A stretch of 64,000 nucleotides of DNA from Fuchsiella alkaliacetigena (GCF_023227765.1 NZ_JALKBZ010000010.1:1-64000), one strand, 5' to 3'. Positions 51,116 through 60,783 are shown, counted from the stretch's first letter. A program made the numbers and translations. The notes: generated by a model not told the origin, from the letters alone.

Positions 51116-52918
51116 ATGCTAAAATCACTATCAAAGTTATGGCAATTATTCAATAAAAGAGAACGTTTGCAGATTTTCGGGTTGTTTGGGGCTATTCTGT
51201 TCATGGCCCTATCCCAGGTGATCGGAGTGGCTTCGATTATGCCCTTTATGGATCTGGTGATGCAGCCGGAGATGGTTGAGGAGAATCAGGTGTTAAGTTG
51301 GTTATATACTACCTTTGAGTTTACTTCGGTTAATAGATTTATTGTCTTTGCCGGAATAGCGATGTTTGTATTAATCATGGTTACTAACGGGATTTCTACT
51401 GTTGCTACCTGGTTAAAGTATAAGTTTGTCTGGATGAATAATCATCGTTTGGCTATGCGGTTGTTAAGGAAGTACTTAGGTAAGCCTTATGCATACTTTT
51501 TAATCAATAACTCCTCTGATCTGGGTAAAAATGTGTTGCAGGAGGTTAAGGAGTTAACTAAAAGCTTTATCATTAAGTTAATAGAGCTCTTTACTTACGG
51601 AGCAGTGGCGCTGGCAATTATAGTATTTTTATTGATAACTGATGTGACTATCACTTTGGCGGCTATCTTCATACTTGGTGGTAGTTATGGTGCAGTTTAT
51701 TATTTTATTCGGAGGAGAATGGAAAAGGCTGGTGAGGAGCGACTGGAGGCTAATAAGCAGCGTTATAAGACAGCTAATGAGGCTTTTAACGGAATTAAGC
51801 AGATTAAGATTAGCGGTCGGGAGGAGCATTTTTTGAGCCGCTTTGCTGAGCCTTCGTTGAAGGATGCCAATCTACGAGCTTGGCGGAAGGTAGTGGGGAT
51901 GCTACCTCGTTATATACTGGAGGCTATTGCTTTCGGAGGAATAGTCTTGCTGGTGGTGTATTTGATTCTGGCCGGTCAGGAAGCTCGGGAGATGGTACCG
52001 CTGGTCAGTCTATTTGCTTTTGCTGGTTATCGTTTGATGCCGGCTTTGCAGAAGATATTTTATGCAGCTACGGATATACTATTTAACATGGCGGTGCTGG
52101 ATAAGATTCATGAGGATATGTTTGAGACGGGAGAGAATGAAGCGGTTGATTGGTCTCAGGAGCTGCCAGAAAAGCTGCCTTTTAAGGATAAGATTGAACT
52201 TGAAGATATACAGTATACTTATCCTAATGATCAAGAGCCGGTGCTGAAAGGGATTGATTTGAGTATTCAGCGTAATACTGCGGTTGCTTTTGCAGGAGAG
52301 ACGGGAGCTGGAAAGTCGACTTTGGTTAATCTGCTCTTAGGTCTATTGACTCCGGATAAGGGTGAGATTAAGATAGATGGAGTGGAGTTAAATCAAGAGA
52401 ATATACGAAATTGGCAGCGAAATATTGGTTATGTACCGCAGGATATCTATCTTTGTGATGATACTATTTTAAGTAATATTGCTTTTGGGGTAGCAGAGGA
52501 TGAGATAGACCTGGAGGCTGTTAAACGAGCTGCGAAGATTGCTAATATAGATGGTTTTATTGAGAATGAGTTGGCGCAAGGCTACCAGACTGTAGTTGGT
52601 GAACGAGGAGTTAGAGTTAGTGGCGGCCAAAAGCAGCGTTTGGGACTGGCTCGGGCCCTATATCATGACCCAGAGGTTTTGGTTTTAGATGAGGCGACCA
52701 GTTCTCTTGATGGTGCTACGCAGGAAGCTGTGATGGAAGCAATTGAGAATATAGCAGAAGTAAAGACGATGATAATGATTGCTCATCGATTATCTACTGT
52801 TCGTGATTGTGATACGATTTATATGTTAGGTCAAGGTCGGATTGTAGATTCTGGTTCTTATGATGAGTTGGTTGGTTCTAATGTTATGTTTAGGAAGTTG
52901 GCTGATTTGAGTGGTTAA
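51116..52918 (+). CDS. ABC transporter, oligosaccharide/lipid flippase (PglK/MsbA-like)
   Basis: A 600-residue half-transporter with an N-terminal six-helix domain (to about residue 340) and an ATPase domain: Walker A GETGAGKST, signature VSGGQKQR, Walker B VLVLDEATSSLD. It resembles PglK-type flippases for lipid-linked oligosaccharides as well as MsbA. Lying between a Wzz-like gene and the polysaccharide cluster, it may flip polymer repeat units. The ATG is 12 bases after GGAGG, a loose spacing. Confidence 0.85.
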   Translation: MLKSLSKLWQLFNKRERLQIFGLFGAILFMALSQVIGVASIMPFMDLVMQPEMVEENQVLSWLYTTFEFTSVNRFIVFAGIAMFVLIMVTNGISTVATWLKYKFVWMNNHRLAMRLLRKYLGKPYAYFLINNSSDLGKNVLQEVKELTKSFIIKLIELFTYGAVALAIIVFLLITDVTITLAAIFILGGSYGAVYYFIRRRMEKAGEERLEANKQRYKTANEAFNGIKQIKISGREEHFLSRFAEPSLKDANLRAWRKVVGMLPRYILEAIAFGGIVLLVVYLILAGQEAREMVPLVSLFAFAGYRLMPALQKIFYAATDILFNMAVLDKIHEDMFETGENEAVDWSQELPEKLPFKDKIELEDIQYTYPNDQEPVLKGIDLSIQRNTAVAFAGETGAGKSTLVNLLLGLLTPDKGEIKIDGVELNQENIRNWQRNIGYVPQDIYLCDDTILSNIAFGVAEDEIDLEAVKRAAKIANIDGFIENELAQGYQTVVGERGVRVSGGQKQRLGLARALYHDPEVLVLDEATSSLDGATQEAVMEAIENIAEVKTMIMIAHRLSTVRDCDTIYMLGQGRIVDSGSYDELVGSNVMFRKLADLSG

Positions 52919-53061
52919 AAAGAATAAAGCAAATTAACTTATATCAAACAATCATAATTTTACAGTTTATGAAATAAAAATTTTAGGGTTAATTTTTTCT
53001 TTAGTTGTCTGATAGTATTGATATTATGTTTTATCATTTGGACCATAATATCTTCATTTAT

Positions 53062-53070
53062 TGGTATAAT
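53062..53070 (+). promoter_or_regulatory. Extended -10 promoter before the polysaccharide cluster
   Basis: TGGTATAAT is an extended -10 (TGnTATAAT), 59 bases before the sulfotransferase start. TTGGAC lies upstream but at 21 bases, too far for a normal -35. Confidence 0.45.
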
Positions 53071-53129
53071 CTTGCATGCATTTGTTAGTTTTTCAAACAT
53101 AATAGCAATTAATAGTGGTGGTGATTAAT

Positions 53130-54116
53130 ATGACAAAAAAATATAATGCTATAGTTGTGTTGGGTTTTGGCTCTACCGGTTCTAGTGCTGTTGTAGATTT
53201 ATTGAGAGAATTTGAGACATATAAAAGTTTTGGAACTGAGTTTAGACTTATTAAAGATCCAGATGGAATTATGGATTTAGAAGATGCCTTAGTAAATAAT
53301 TGGATAATCAAAAAAGATGATACAGCTATAAAAAGATTTAAAAAGTTAACTGATATTCTTGGGCGGGAAACGAGTAAATTTTCAAGTTTTGGTAAAAATT
53401 ATAATAAATATTGTAAAGGTAATTTTTTTAATTTAACTGAAAAATATATAAATAGATTAGTTGATTTTAGTTATGAAGGTAGTTGGATAGGAAATGACTA
53501 TAGTATGAATTGGTTTGATAATATTTTGAAAAAGTTAAAAAGAAAAATTGGGATCAAACGTGATAAAATTATGTTTTTTTCTTGTCTTTCTAAGAAAAAA
53601 TTTTATTCTTTAACTAAAGATTATCTTAATAAAATAATGAAATCTTGTGTTGATAATAGTAATGTTGATAATATTATATTAGATCAGGCTGTTTCACCTT
53701 TTAGTATTAAAAGAGCTTTGAAATACTTTTATTCCTGCAAAATTATTTTAGTTCATAGAGATCCAAGAGATCATTATTTAGAAGGTAGGAATAGACGTTT
53801 TATTCCTAGTGATATTGAAAAGTTTATTAAATGGTATAAGAATATGAAAATGAAATCTCAGCATGATCAATTTAGTTCAACAAAAATATTAAATATTAAT
53901 TTTGAAGATTTAGTTTTAAATTATAAAGAAACATTTAATATTATTTTGAATTTTTTAGGTGAGGATAAAAAAATACATATTGAAAAAGGCAAACACTTTG
54001 ATTATGAAAGAGCTTGTAATGGTATTAAATTATGGGAAAAAAAAATAAATTTAAAATACAAACAACAAATTTCAAAGATTTATACTAATTTAAGTGAATA
54101 TTTTTTTGAATTTTAA
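53130..54116 (+). CDS. Sulfotransferase-family protein
   Basis: A roughly 328-residue protein with the 5'-phosphosulfate loop variant VLGFGSTGSSAVVDLL near the N-terminus and the 3'-phosphate region KIILVHRDPRDHYLEG. This is the two-part PAPS-binding signature of sulfotransferases. In a polysaccharide locus it would sulfate a sugar. ATG 53130 follows GGTGGTG by a good distance; a GTG at 53115 is part of that site. The gene is much more AT-rich than those before 52.9 kb. Confidence 0.75.
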   Translation: MTKKYNAIVVLGFGSTGSSAVVDLLREFETYKSFGTEFRLIKDPDGIMDLEDALVNNWIIKKDDTAIKRFKKLTDILGRETSKFSSFGKNYNKYCKGNFFNLTEKYINRLVDFSYEGSWIGNDYSMNWFDNILKKLKRKIGIKRDKIMFFSCLSKKKFYSLTKDYLNKIMKSCVDNSNVDNIILDQAVSPFSIKRALKYFYSCKIILVHRDPRDHYLEGRNRRFIPSDIEKFIKWYKNMKMKSQHDQFSSTKILNINFEDLVLNYKETFNIILNFLGEDKKIHIEKGKHFDYERACNGIKLWEKKINLKYKQQISKIYTNLSEYFFEF

Positions 54117-54153
54117 AGATCAAAATAAATGTTTTTTGTAGGAGGAAAATTAA

Positions 54154-54978
54154 ATGAAAAAAATATATAATCTTATTAGAATATTATATAATTATTTTAA
54201 AATTAGATTTTTAAAAGATGATAAATTAGTATCTTTATTTAGGAAAAAAATTCATTCTTTAGAAAATAAATTATTTCAAGAAGAAATAATCTTAATAAAA
54301 ACATTATATATTAGAAAAATTTATTTTGAAGCTAAGAAAAGAGATTTGCTTTCAGAGGATGAAATTAATTGGGGGAAAAGAGTATTATTTGGAGAAAACA
54401 ATTCTCAAATAGTTAAAAAAGATAAATTTATGCAAGAAAATGATTTTTTTGGTATTATAAAGAACAGACGAAGTGTGAGAAAATTCAAAAATGAAGAAGT
54501 ATCTGATGAAATTTTAAAAAAACTGATTAATGCAGCAAGATGGGCTCCAACTTCTTGTAATAGACAACCCTGGGAGTTTATAATAATAGCTGATAAAGAA
54601 CTTATTGAAAAAGTTAGAGATTTTAGAGGACAAAAATTCATTAGTGATGCACCATATTGTATATTAGTTTTAATGAATAAAAATTTATATCATTATGATG
54701 ATGAAAGTTTAATTAGTTATTATTTAAATCTTGATGCAGGAGCAGCGATTCAGAATATTTTACTTATGGCAGAATATTTAAACCTATCTGCTTGCTGGGT
54801 TAATTTAGCAGATAATAACCTCAGTGATGAAGAAAGAAAAGAAATGAAAGAATTATTTAATATTCCTGAAAAAATGATTTTAAATACTGTTATACCAATT
54901 GGTTATTCAGATTTTAATCCAAATCCTCCTGGAAGAAAAGATTTAGAAGAAATTATATATTATAATAAATTAGGGTAA
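54154..54978 (+). CDS. Nitroreductase-family flavoprotein with N-terminal extension
   Basis: A 274-residue protein: about 90 residues of basic helical sequence, then a nitroreductase domain (IIKNRRSVRKFKNEEVSDEI, ARWAPTSCNRQPWEF, and the VIPIGY end). Nitroreductase-like proteins next to pyruvyl transferase genes occur in other polysaccharide clusters, but the substrate is unknown. GGAGG precedes the ATG. Confidence 0.82.
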   Translation: MKKIYNLIRILYNYFKIRFLKDDKLVSLFRKKIHSLENKLFQEEIILIKTLYIRKIYFEAKKRDLLSEDEINWGKRVLFGENNSQIVKKDKFMQENDFFGIIKNRRSVRKFKNEEVSDEILKKLINAARWAPTSCNRQPWEFIIIADKELIEKVRDFRGQKFISDAPYCILVLMNKNLYHYDDESLISYYLNLDAGAAIQNILLMAEYLNLSACWVNLADNNLSDEERKEMKELFNIPEKMILNTVIPIGYSDFNPNPPGRKDLEEIIYYNKLG

Positions 54979-55084
54979 TGATTTATTTAAATTGCAGAGG
55001 GTACAGTAGATGAATTAATAATAAGGCTTTAAATAGAGATGGTTAATAAAATTAGTATAGATAATTCGGTAATGTTGTTTAAAT

Positions 55085-55630
55085 TTGTTTGAGAATAATT
55101 TTGAAGGAATGGAGTACCTTTTTTCTACCCCTGGAACAATTGGTGGCTCTATATATATGAATGCGGGTAGGGGTAAATCTCATAATAAAGCAATATCTGA
55201 TAAACTTGTAAAAGCAAAAGTGTTTGATGCTGATGATATTTTTGAGTTAAATAAAGAAGAATGTAGGTTTGCATATAGGTATTCAATTTTTCATAAGAAG
55301 AGTGAATGGATAATACTTGAAGCTACTTTTGAATTGAATGATCGAGAGTTTAATATTGGTGAAAAGAAGATTAAGGAAAGGATTGATTATGTTAAAGAAA
55401 ATCAGCATAGAAATTATCCAAATGTAGGTTCAATTTATAAAGCAGGGAAATCTGGTAAAATTCTTAAGTTATTGAGTTATTTTAAAATAGGTGATTGTAA
55501 ATTTAAAGGTAATTGGATAATAAACTTAGGGGATGGTAGGGCAGAAGATGTTTTAAAGTTACTTAAAATTTCTAAAGTATTGCATTGTTTAGTTATGAAA
55601 AAACCTAAACTAGAAGTTGAAATATGGTAA
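55085..55630 (+). pseudogene. Truncated MurB-like (UDP-MurNAc dehydrogenase) remnant
   Basis: The 181-residue frame matches only the middle and C-terminal parts of MurB: FEGMEYLFSTPGTIGGSIYMNAG, CRFAYRYSIFHKK, and NVGSIYKAGKSGK. The N-terminal FAD-binding half (about 90-100 residues) is absent, a stop at 55070-55072 lies in the same frame, and the only start is a weak TTG. The upstream gap holds no ribosome site. It is probably a decayed second murB-like gene rather than the essential one. Confidence 0.7.
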
Positions 55631-55649
55631 TAAAAAGGAGTGCAATAAT

Positions 55650-56822
55650 ATGAAGCCTAAAAAAAAGGTAGGTATTTTAACATATCATCATGTGTTAAAT
55701 GAAGGAGCAAATTTACAAGCTTATTGTCAAGCTAAAGCACTTCAAAAAACTTTAGGAAAAAAATATGATGTAAAGATAATAGATTATAGGGTTTTTAATA
55801 AAGAATTTACACAGTGGAAAGGATTAATTGCTAATTTTATAAAAATGAGAAATCCGATAGTTAATTTTAAGAGATATAGAAAAATAAGATCTTTTATCAA
55901 TAATGAAATGCCATTGACTTCTGATAAACTTGTTTCAAATAATTATGATAAAGCAATTGAATTTATAAGTGATAAATATGATGCTATTATAGTAGGAAGT
56001 GATGAGGTATGGAAGATTTTCGAAGGGAAGTATTCTAGACCTTTTCCTAATGCCTATTGGTTATCACCTGAATTAAAATGTAAAAAGATATCATCTGCTG
56101 CATCTGCTAACAGATTTAATTATGAGGAAGCAGATAAGAAAAAAAAGAAACAGATGAGAAAATTTCTTAAAACTTTTGATTTAGTAGGAGTAAGAGATGA
56201 TCATACTCTTAACATGTTAAAATATTTAGATATAGAGGAAGAAAAATCTTATAAAGTTCCTGATCCTACTTTTTCGATTAAGTTTAGTGAAGATATTTAT
56301 AAAAAAGTTAAAGAGAAGTTAATTGATAAAGGACTTGATTTAAATAGACCAATTATGGCATTAGTTATATCAAGTTCAGGGAGAAAAAATGGACTTTCTA
56401 AGAATGTAGCAGATTATTTTAGAAAAAAAGGTTATCAAATAGTTAGTATTAGTATGAATAATGAGTTTGCAGATTTTTATCTACAAGATATTCTTAATCC
56501 ATTAGAATGGGCTCATGTTTTTAAATATTTTGATTTTTGTTTAACGGATAGATTTCATGGTACAATTTTTAGTTTGCAAAATAATATTTCTTTTTTAACT
56601 GTTGATCATGAAGAACGTTATTTGAAGATTAGAAGTAAAACGGTGGATCTTCTTGAAGATTTAAATTTAATAGATAATCATATTAATGTGTTAAAAGAAA
56701 AAGATATAATAGAAAAAATAAAAAGCATTCATAATGAAGGAAAGAAAGTAGATTATGATTTAAAGTTATTTAGGGATAATTATTATTCTCATTTAGAAAG
56801 AATAAAAAAATTAATGAAGTAA
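55650..56822 (+). CDS. Polysaccharide pyruvyl transferase family protein
   Basis: A roughly 390-residue protein with KVGILTYHHVLNEGANLQAY at the N-terminus, IIVGSDEVWK, and FDFCLTDRFHGTIFSLQNN near the C-terminus. These are the family's hallmark blocks (CsaB/WcaK type). Such enzymes add ketal pyruvate to sugars, giving negative charge that SLH domains recognise. ATG 55650 follows AAGGAG by 9 bases. Together with the SLH proteins this could link polymer and anchors; inference. Confidence 0.85.
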   Translation: MKPKKKVGILTYHHVLNEGANLQAYCQAKALQKTLGKKYDVKIIDYRVFNKEFTQWKGLIANFIKMRNPIVNFKRYRKIRSFINNEMPLTSDKLVSNNYDKAIEFISDKYDAIIVGSDEVWKIFEGKYSRPFPNAYWLSPELKCKKISSAASANRFNYEEADKKKKKQMRKFLKTFDLVGVRDDHTLNMLKYLDIEEEKSYKVPDPTFSIKFSEDIYKKVKEKLIDKGLDLNRPIMALVISSSGRKNGLSKNVADYFRKKGYQIVSISMNNEFADFYLQDILNPLEWAHVFKYFDFCLTDRFHGTIFSLQNNISFLTVDHEERYLKIRSKTVDLLEDLNLIDNHINVLKEKDIIEKIKSIHNEGKKVDYDLKLFRDNYYSHLERIKKLMK

Positions 56823-56859
56823 ACAAATAGTATTTTGTAATTATAAGTTGAGTTATTAA

Positions 56860-56863
56860 GAGA
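56860..56863. repeat. Target-site duplication (left) of the IS3-family element
   Basis: GAGA directly before the left end; the same four bases follow the right end at 58237-58240. Confidence 0.75.
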
Positions 56864-56942
56864 TGTCCTTGCCCCTTAGATCTTGGACAAGAAAAAACTA
56901 TGCTTTTCTAACAGAAAATTGCTCTAATTTACTAACTAATTC

Positions 56943-57884
56943 TTATGCTACTAGCTTGACACCATCTATTAGCTCGTTAACCAGCTGACTATGATAATAA
57001 GCTGGTGGAACACCTGAGACGCTTGAATGTGGACGCTCTTGATTATATTTAGCTATAAATTCATCTATAGAACCTTTACAATGAGCAATATGACGATAAT
57101 AGTTCTGATATACTTCTTCCCGTTTCAATGTTCCGTGAAAACTCTCAATATGAGAGTTTTGTTCTGGAGTATTAACAGCTATTCTTTCGTGCTCAATATT
57201 TGTTTTGCTAATATAGCTTTGAAAGTCTTTACTTCTAAACTGAGTGCCATTATCTGTTCTTAAAACTAAGTTATCTATATCTCGTGAATTTACTGCTTGC
57301 TTTAAGGCTTTAAGAGCTTCATCAGTTCGGCACCTAAGACTTACATGGTGACCTACTATCTCTCTGGTATAGACATCTATTATGTCAAACATATAGACCC
57401 AACGACCGCTTTTATCTAAATACATTTGAACCATGTCCATCTCCCATAGTTGGTTAGGGGCAGTTAATTCACGTTTTTGCTTTAATTGATAATTATCTGG
57501 TTTAATAGTAGTCTTATCTTGTAACAGATCAAGTACGTCCATTATGCGGTAAATACGCTTGTAATTTACTTTTAAGCTGTGCTTAAACCTTAAGTAATCA
57601 GTTACCATTCTATAGCCAGTATAAGGATGTTCTTCACAGTATCCTTTAACTAGCTCAATAACTTCTTTTTCAGCTACTACATTACCATTTTGATCATAAG
57701 CTGGATGACCTGAATAAAGCTTTTTACTGCTATTATCATTCTTAGAGTTATCATTATTTAAGCCATAATAATAAGTACTTCTTGCTATATCAAAAGTCTT
57801 GCAAAGTTCAGTAATTGAATAATCAACTTTTAGTTGATTAATTGCTTTAACCTTATCAGTGATATCTAGTCCAGCCAGGGCTTT
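56943..57884 (-). CDS. IS3-family transposase OrfB (DDE integrase), made by -1 frameshift
   Basis: In the frame -1 to orfA, an unbroken reading runs from the A8 slippery run at 57882-57889 to the stop at 56943, about 310 codons. It contains NQLWEMDMVQMYLD (first Asp), RTDNGTQFRSKDF (second Asp) and SHIESFHGTLKREE (Glu), the DDE triad. The first in-frame ATG is only at 57608, so translation depends on frameshifting from orfA. Intact catalytic residues suggest a mobile element. Confidence 0.9.
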   Translation of the reverse strand, partial: KALAGLDITDKVKAINQLKVDYSITELCKTFDIARSTYYYGLNNDNSKNDNSSKKLYSGHPAYDQNGNVVAEKEVIELVKGYCEEHPYTGYRMVTDYLRFKHSLKVNYKRIYRIMDVLDLLQDKTTIKPDNYQLKQKRELTAPNQLWEMDMVQMYLDKSGRWVYMFDIIDVYTREIVGHHVSLRCRTDEALKALKQAVNSRDIDNLVLRTDNGTQFRSKDFQSYISKTNIEHERIAVNTPEQNSHIESFHGTLKREEVYQNYYRHIAHCKGSIDEFIAKYNQERPHSSVSGVPPAYYHSQLVNELIDGVKLVA

Positions 57885-58165
57885 TTTTTGAGAATTTCCA
57901 TTTGAACTTTTTGCTCGCCAATGATTTTTTTCATCTCTTGGATTTGCTGTTCTTTTTCTTTAAGTTCAGCATCTTTTTTAGACTTAACTTGATTATCATT
58001 GGTTAAACCATTTAAACCGCCGTTAAGAAAGTCTTTTTTCCAAGTGTATATGGAATTACGACTAACTTCATATTCATCAGCTATTACAGATGGTTTACGA
58101 CCTTTAAGAACTTCTAGTACTACTTCCATCTTAAATTCTGGACTATAAGTTTCACCTTTAGGCAT
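57866..58165 (-). CDS. IS3-family transposase OrfA (helix-turn-helix)
   Basis: A 99-residue protein: GETYSPEFKMEVVLEVLKG, then a helix-turn-helix (PSVIADEYEVSRNSIYTWK) and a C-terminal leucine-zipper-like coiled coil (KEKEQQIQEMKKIIGEQK). It binds the IS ends. Near its end the codons for three lysines form an A8 run where ribosomes can slip -1 into orfB. Confidence 0.92.
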   Translation of the reverse strand: MPKGETYSPEFKMEVVLEVLKGRKPSVIADEYEVSRNSIYTWKKDFLNGGLNGLTNDNQVKSKKDAELKEKEQQIQEMKKIIGEQKVQMEILKKKPWLD

Positions 58166-58236
58166 TATTTTTACCCCCTATAATTATTATAAAATGTTAA
58201 CTAGCTTTTTGTCCAATATCAATTGGGGGCGTTACA

Positions 58237-58240
58237 GAGA
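58237..58240. repeat. Target-site duplication (right) of the IS3-family element
   Basis: GAGA directly after the right end, matching 56860-56863. Confidence 0.75.
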
Positions 58241-58298
58241 TAAGGATTAATTAGGTAGAATAATAAGATCTTCTTTAATTTTTAGGAGGAAGGTTAAA

Positions 58299-59513
58299 AT
58301 GGTTTTTTTAATATTATCGATATATATAGTATTTATATATATTAAGTATGGTTTCTTTACATCTTTTTTTGGGATTTTAATTAGTGGTAAGACTATCCTA
58401 TTTGAAGTCACAAGTAAGTTTTTACCTTCAGGATTTAATTTAATATTTTTTCTTTCTTTTAGTTTTTTAATTTTAATTTTAATTTATATTTTAAAATATA
58501 ATCGTATAAGAGCAAAAAAAATTAATGTTAAAAAAAGCTTAATATATCTCTTGCCTTGGTTAGGATTTTATATTTACATTATAATGAATTCTAATTTAAA
58601 TAGTTATACTCTGCGAAAAAGCATATTTTTTTTAGTTCAAGGTATTGTGCCAATTGTTTTTTTATTTATTTATATTATTGTTCAAAATAAAGAGAAAACT
58701 AAAGAATTTTTAAATAATTTGAAATATATTTTTATATTTAATGCAGTAATTATTTCTTCATTTGTTTTGTTTAATGCTGCTAAAAGTGGATTTGATATTT
58801 ATAGACCTACTCCATTTGGAGCGAATCCAATAGGAAATGCCCATTATATAGCATTCGGATTAATTTCATTATTTTTTTTAAAAATGAGTATAAAAAAGAA
58901 ATTATTTTTAGCTTTTTATTTTTTAATTAACTTATATTTAATGGGAACGAGGTCTGTTATTTTATCATTAACAGTAGTATTAATTATTAGATTTTTTTAT
59001 AAAATGATTGTTTTTATTTATGAAAAAAAAACAAAGCAACAATGGACAAAGAAATTTATTATAATAATTTTAACTTTATGTATTTTTTTTGGTGTAATAT
59101 CAACTAATTTAGATATTTTTTATAGTTTATATAATAATTTATTACTAAGAGAAAGAAGTTTATCATTATTTGAAGAAAGGAATGTCTCAGCAAGAATTAA
59201 TTTTTATTTTGAGGCACTAAATATGTTTTTAGATAAGCCTGTTTTTGGTTTCGGATTAGGAAGTTTTATTAATTATGGAAGTTCTGATTATCCTCATAAT
59301 ATAATATTAGAAATATTATCTGAATTAGGTTTTTTTGGATTATTAATATATGTATTTTCTTTAAAGATAAATTGCATTGATTTCAATTGTTTATTTTCTA
59401 ACCTTTTATTATTTATGATTATTTTCGCTATGTTTAGTTGGGATATTGGTAGAAATTATAATATTGTATTGTTCAGTGCACTTATGTATGTTAAAAGATA
59501 TTATTCTGTTTAA
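58299..59513 (+). CDS. O-antigen ligase/polymerase (Wzy-like) membrane protein
   Basis: A 404-residue very hydrophobic protein with about ten membrane helices. The periplasmic loop and end hold RINFYFEALNMFLDKPVFGF then GSFINYGSSDYPHNIILEIL, the Wzy_C/O-antigen ligase signature. Since another ligase-like gene lies at 33 kb, this one may be the Wzy polymerase of the local polymer; not certain. AGGAGGAAGG precedes the ATG. The IS is immediately upstream. Confidence 0.8.
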   Translation: MVFLILSIYIVFIYIKYGFFTSFFGILISGKTILFEVTSKFLPSGFNLIFFLSFSFLILILIYILKYNRIRAKKINVKKSLIYLLPWLGFYIYIIMNSNLNSYTLRKSIFFLVQGIVPIVFLFIYIIVQNKEKTKEFLNNLKYIFIFNAVIISSFVLFNAAKSGFDIYRPTPFGANPIGNAHYIAFGLISLFFLKMSIKKKLFLAFYFLINLYLMGTRSVILSLTVVLIIRFFYKMIVFIYEKKTKQQWTKKFIIIILTLCIFFGVISTNLDIFYSLYNNLLLRERSLSLFEERNVSARINFYFEALNMFLDKPVFGFGLGSFINYGSSDYPHNIILEILSELGFFGLLIYVFSLKINCIDFNCLFSNLLLFMIIFAMFSWDIGRNYNIVLFSALMYVKRYYSV

Positions 59514-59544
59514 ATTTATAATTAAAAGCAAGGAGCGAGAAAAT

Positions 59545-60729
59545 ATGAAAATTCTATTTTTCTGCACTAAATTTCCTTCTAGTATAGGTGGTATGCAAAA
59601 ATCGAATTATGAAATAGTAAAAGCTATTAAAGAGTTAGGTCATAAGGTTTTTGTTCTAACAATAAAGACTGATCAGGGAGATAAAGATTTTGATAAAAAT
59701 CAAAACTTTAGTGTTGAAAGGTTAGATAAATCCAAAAAAGGATCTTATTATAATTTATTTAAAAGAATTTCTTTCTTCTTTAGATTTTATATTAAATTAA
59801 TTAAAAAAATTAAAATCTTTAATCCAGATAAGATAATAGTTGCTGATTATTTTACTAGAAATATTATCGGTCTATTTCCTATATCTTATAAAAAAGATAT
59901 AATAGTAATCACAAGTGTTCCAGGGATAAAGAAGGTTAGAAATAATATGCTACTAACTGGCATAAGAAATTTAATTATTAAAAATTGTTATAGGAAAGCT
60001 AATCAAGTTATTTGTGTTAGTGAATCCACTAAAAAATCTCTGTATGATTATTATGGACAAGACTTATTTAAGGATAAAAAGATAAATATAGTTTATAGAA
60101 CTTTAGATGAAGAATATTTTAATAATCCTAAAAAGGAGCAAGGAATTAATTGGATAAAAGATAAATATGATATTGATCAAAGCAAAAAGATAATTTTATC
60201 CGTTTCAAGAATGGAAAAAGAAAAAGGAATAGATAATGTTTTAAAAGTTTTAAAAAGATTTAAGTTAGAAGTAGGGGATGATTTTAAATATATAGTAGTA
60301 GGGGATGGAAATTATTTAGATGTCTTAAAGGAACAAACAAACGAATTAGGAATTAATGAAGAGGTGATTTTTACTGGTAGAATAGATTTTGATAAAGTTA
60401 TTCATTTTTATGATTTATGTGATATTTTTATCTTGCCCAGCAGACGTGAAACAAGTGAATCTTTTGGTAGAGTTTTTGCAGAGGCTTCAGCCAGAGGAAA
60501 ACCTGTAATAGCAAATAGGTCTGGTGGTGTTGTTGAAGTAGTCCAAGATAAAGAAACTGGTTTTTTAGTTGATCCTAATAATTTAGATGAAATATTTAGT
60601 AAATTAAAAATTATGTATCAGAATGAAGACTTATGTAAGAAGCTGGGCAAAAAAGGTATGAAGTTTGTTAGAAAGAATTTTACAAAAGAGCAATTGAAAA
60701 ATAAAATTAGAACTATTTTAAGTTCCTAG
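59545..60729 (+). CDS. GT4-family glycosyltransferase
   Basis: A 394-residue cytoplasmic GT-B enzyme: KILFFCTKFPSSIGGMQKSN at the N-terminus, IILSVSRMEKEKGIDNVLK, VVGDGNYLDVLKEQ, and the donor-site ESFGRVFAEASARGKPVIA with the EX7E pattern. It probably adds a sugar to the polymer repeat unit. The ATG at 59545 has AAGGAG about 12 bases upstream; the frame extends into the preceding gene without a better start. Confidence 0.87.
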   Translation: MKILFFCTKFPSSIGGMQKSNYEIVKAIKELGHKVFVLTIKTDQGDKDFDKNQNFSVERLDKSKKGSYYNLFKRISFFFRFYIKLIKKIKIFNPDKIIVADYFTRNIIGLFPISYKKDIIVITSVPGIKKVRNNMLLTGIRNLIIKNCYRKANQVICVSESTKKSLYDYYGQDLFKDKKINIVYRTLDEEYFNNPKKEQGINWIKDKYDIDQSKKIILSVSRMEKEKGIDNVLKVLKRFKLEVGDDFKYIVVGDGNYLDVLKEQTNELGINEEVIFTGRIDFDKVIHFYDLCDIFILPSRRETSESFGRVFAEASARGKPVIANRSGGVVEVVQDKETGFLVDPNNLDEIFSKLKIMYQNEDLCKKLGKKGMKFVRKNFTKEQLKNKIRTILSS

Positions 60730-60783
60730 TATGAAGTTAATAAATGGTATAATTGATTATCTAGAAATAATGTAGAAACTTTT

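Larger units (their letters stand above)
56864..58236 (-). mobile_element. IS3-family insertion sequence, complete
   Basis: A 1373-base element with imperfect terminal inverted repeats starting TGT. The left end is TGTCCTTGCCCCTTAG... and the complement of the right end is TGTAACGCCCCCAATTGA..., both continuing to TTGGACAA. GAGA direct repeats flank it, as expected for IS3 insertion (3-4 bp). It carries orfA and orfB on the minus strand with a programmed frameshift. It lies between the pyruvyl transferase and Wzy-like genes of the + strand cluster without cutting a gene. Confidence 0.92.

Noticed and set aside
55085-55630. The essential murB gene
   Set aside because: The FAD-binding N-terminal half is missing and the locus is a polysaccharide cluster without other mur genes.
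56943-57884. Broken transposase pseudogene
   Set aside because: The apparent break between orfA and orfB is the expected -1 frameshift at the A8 run; reading through gives an unbroken DDE protein.
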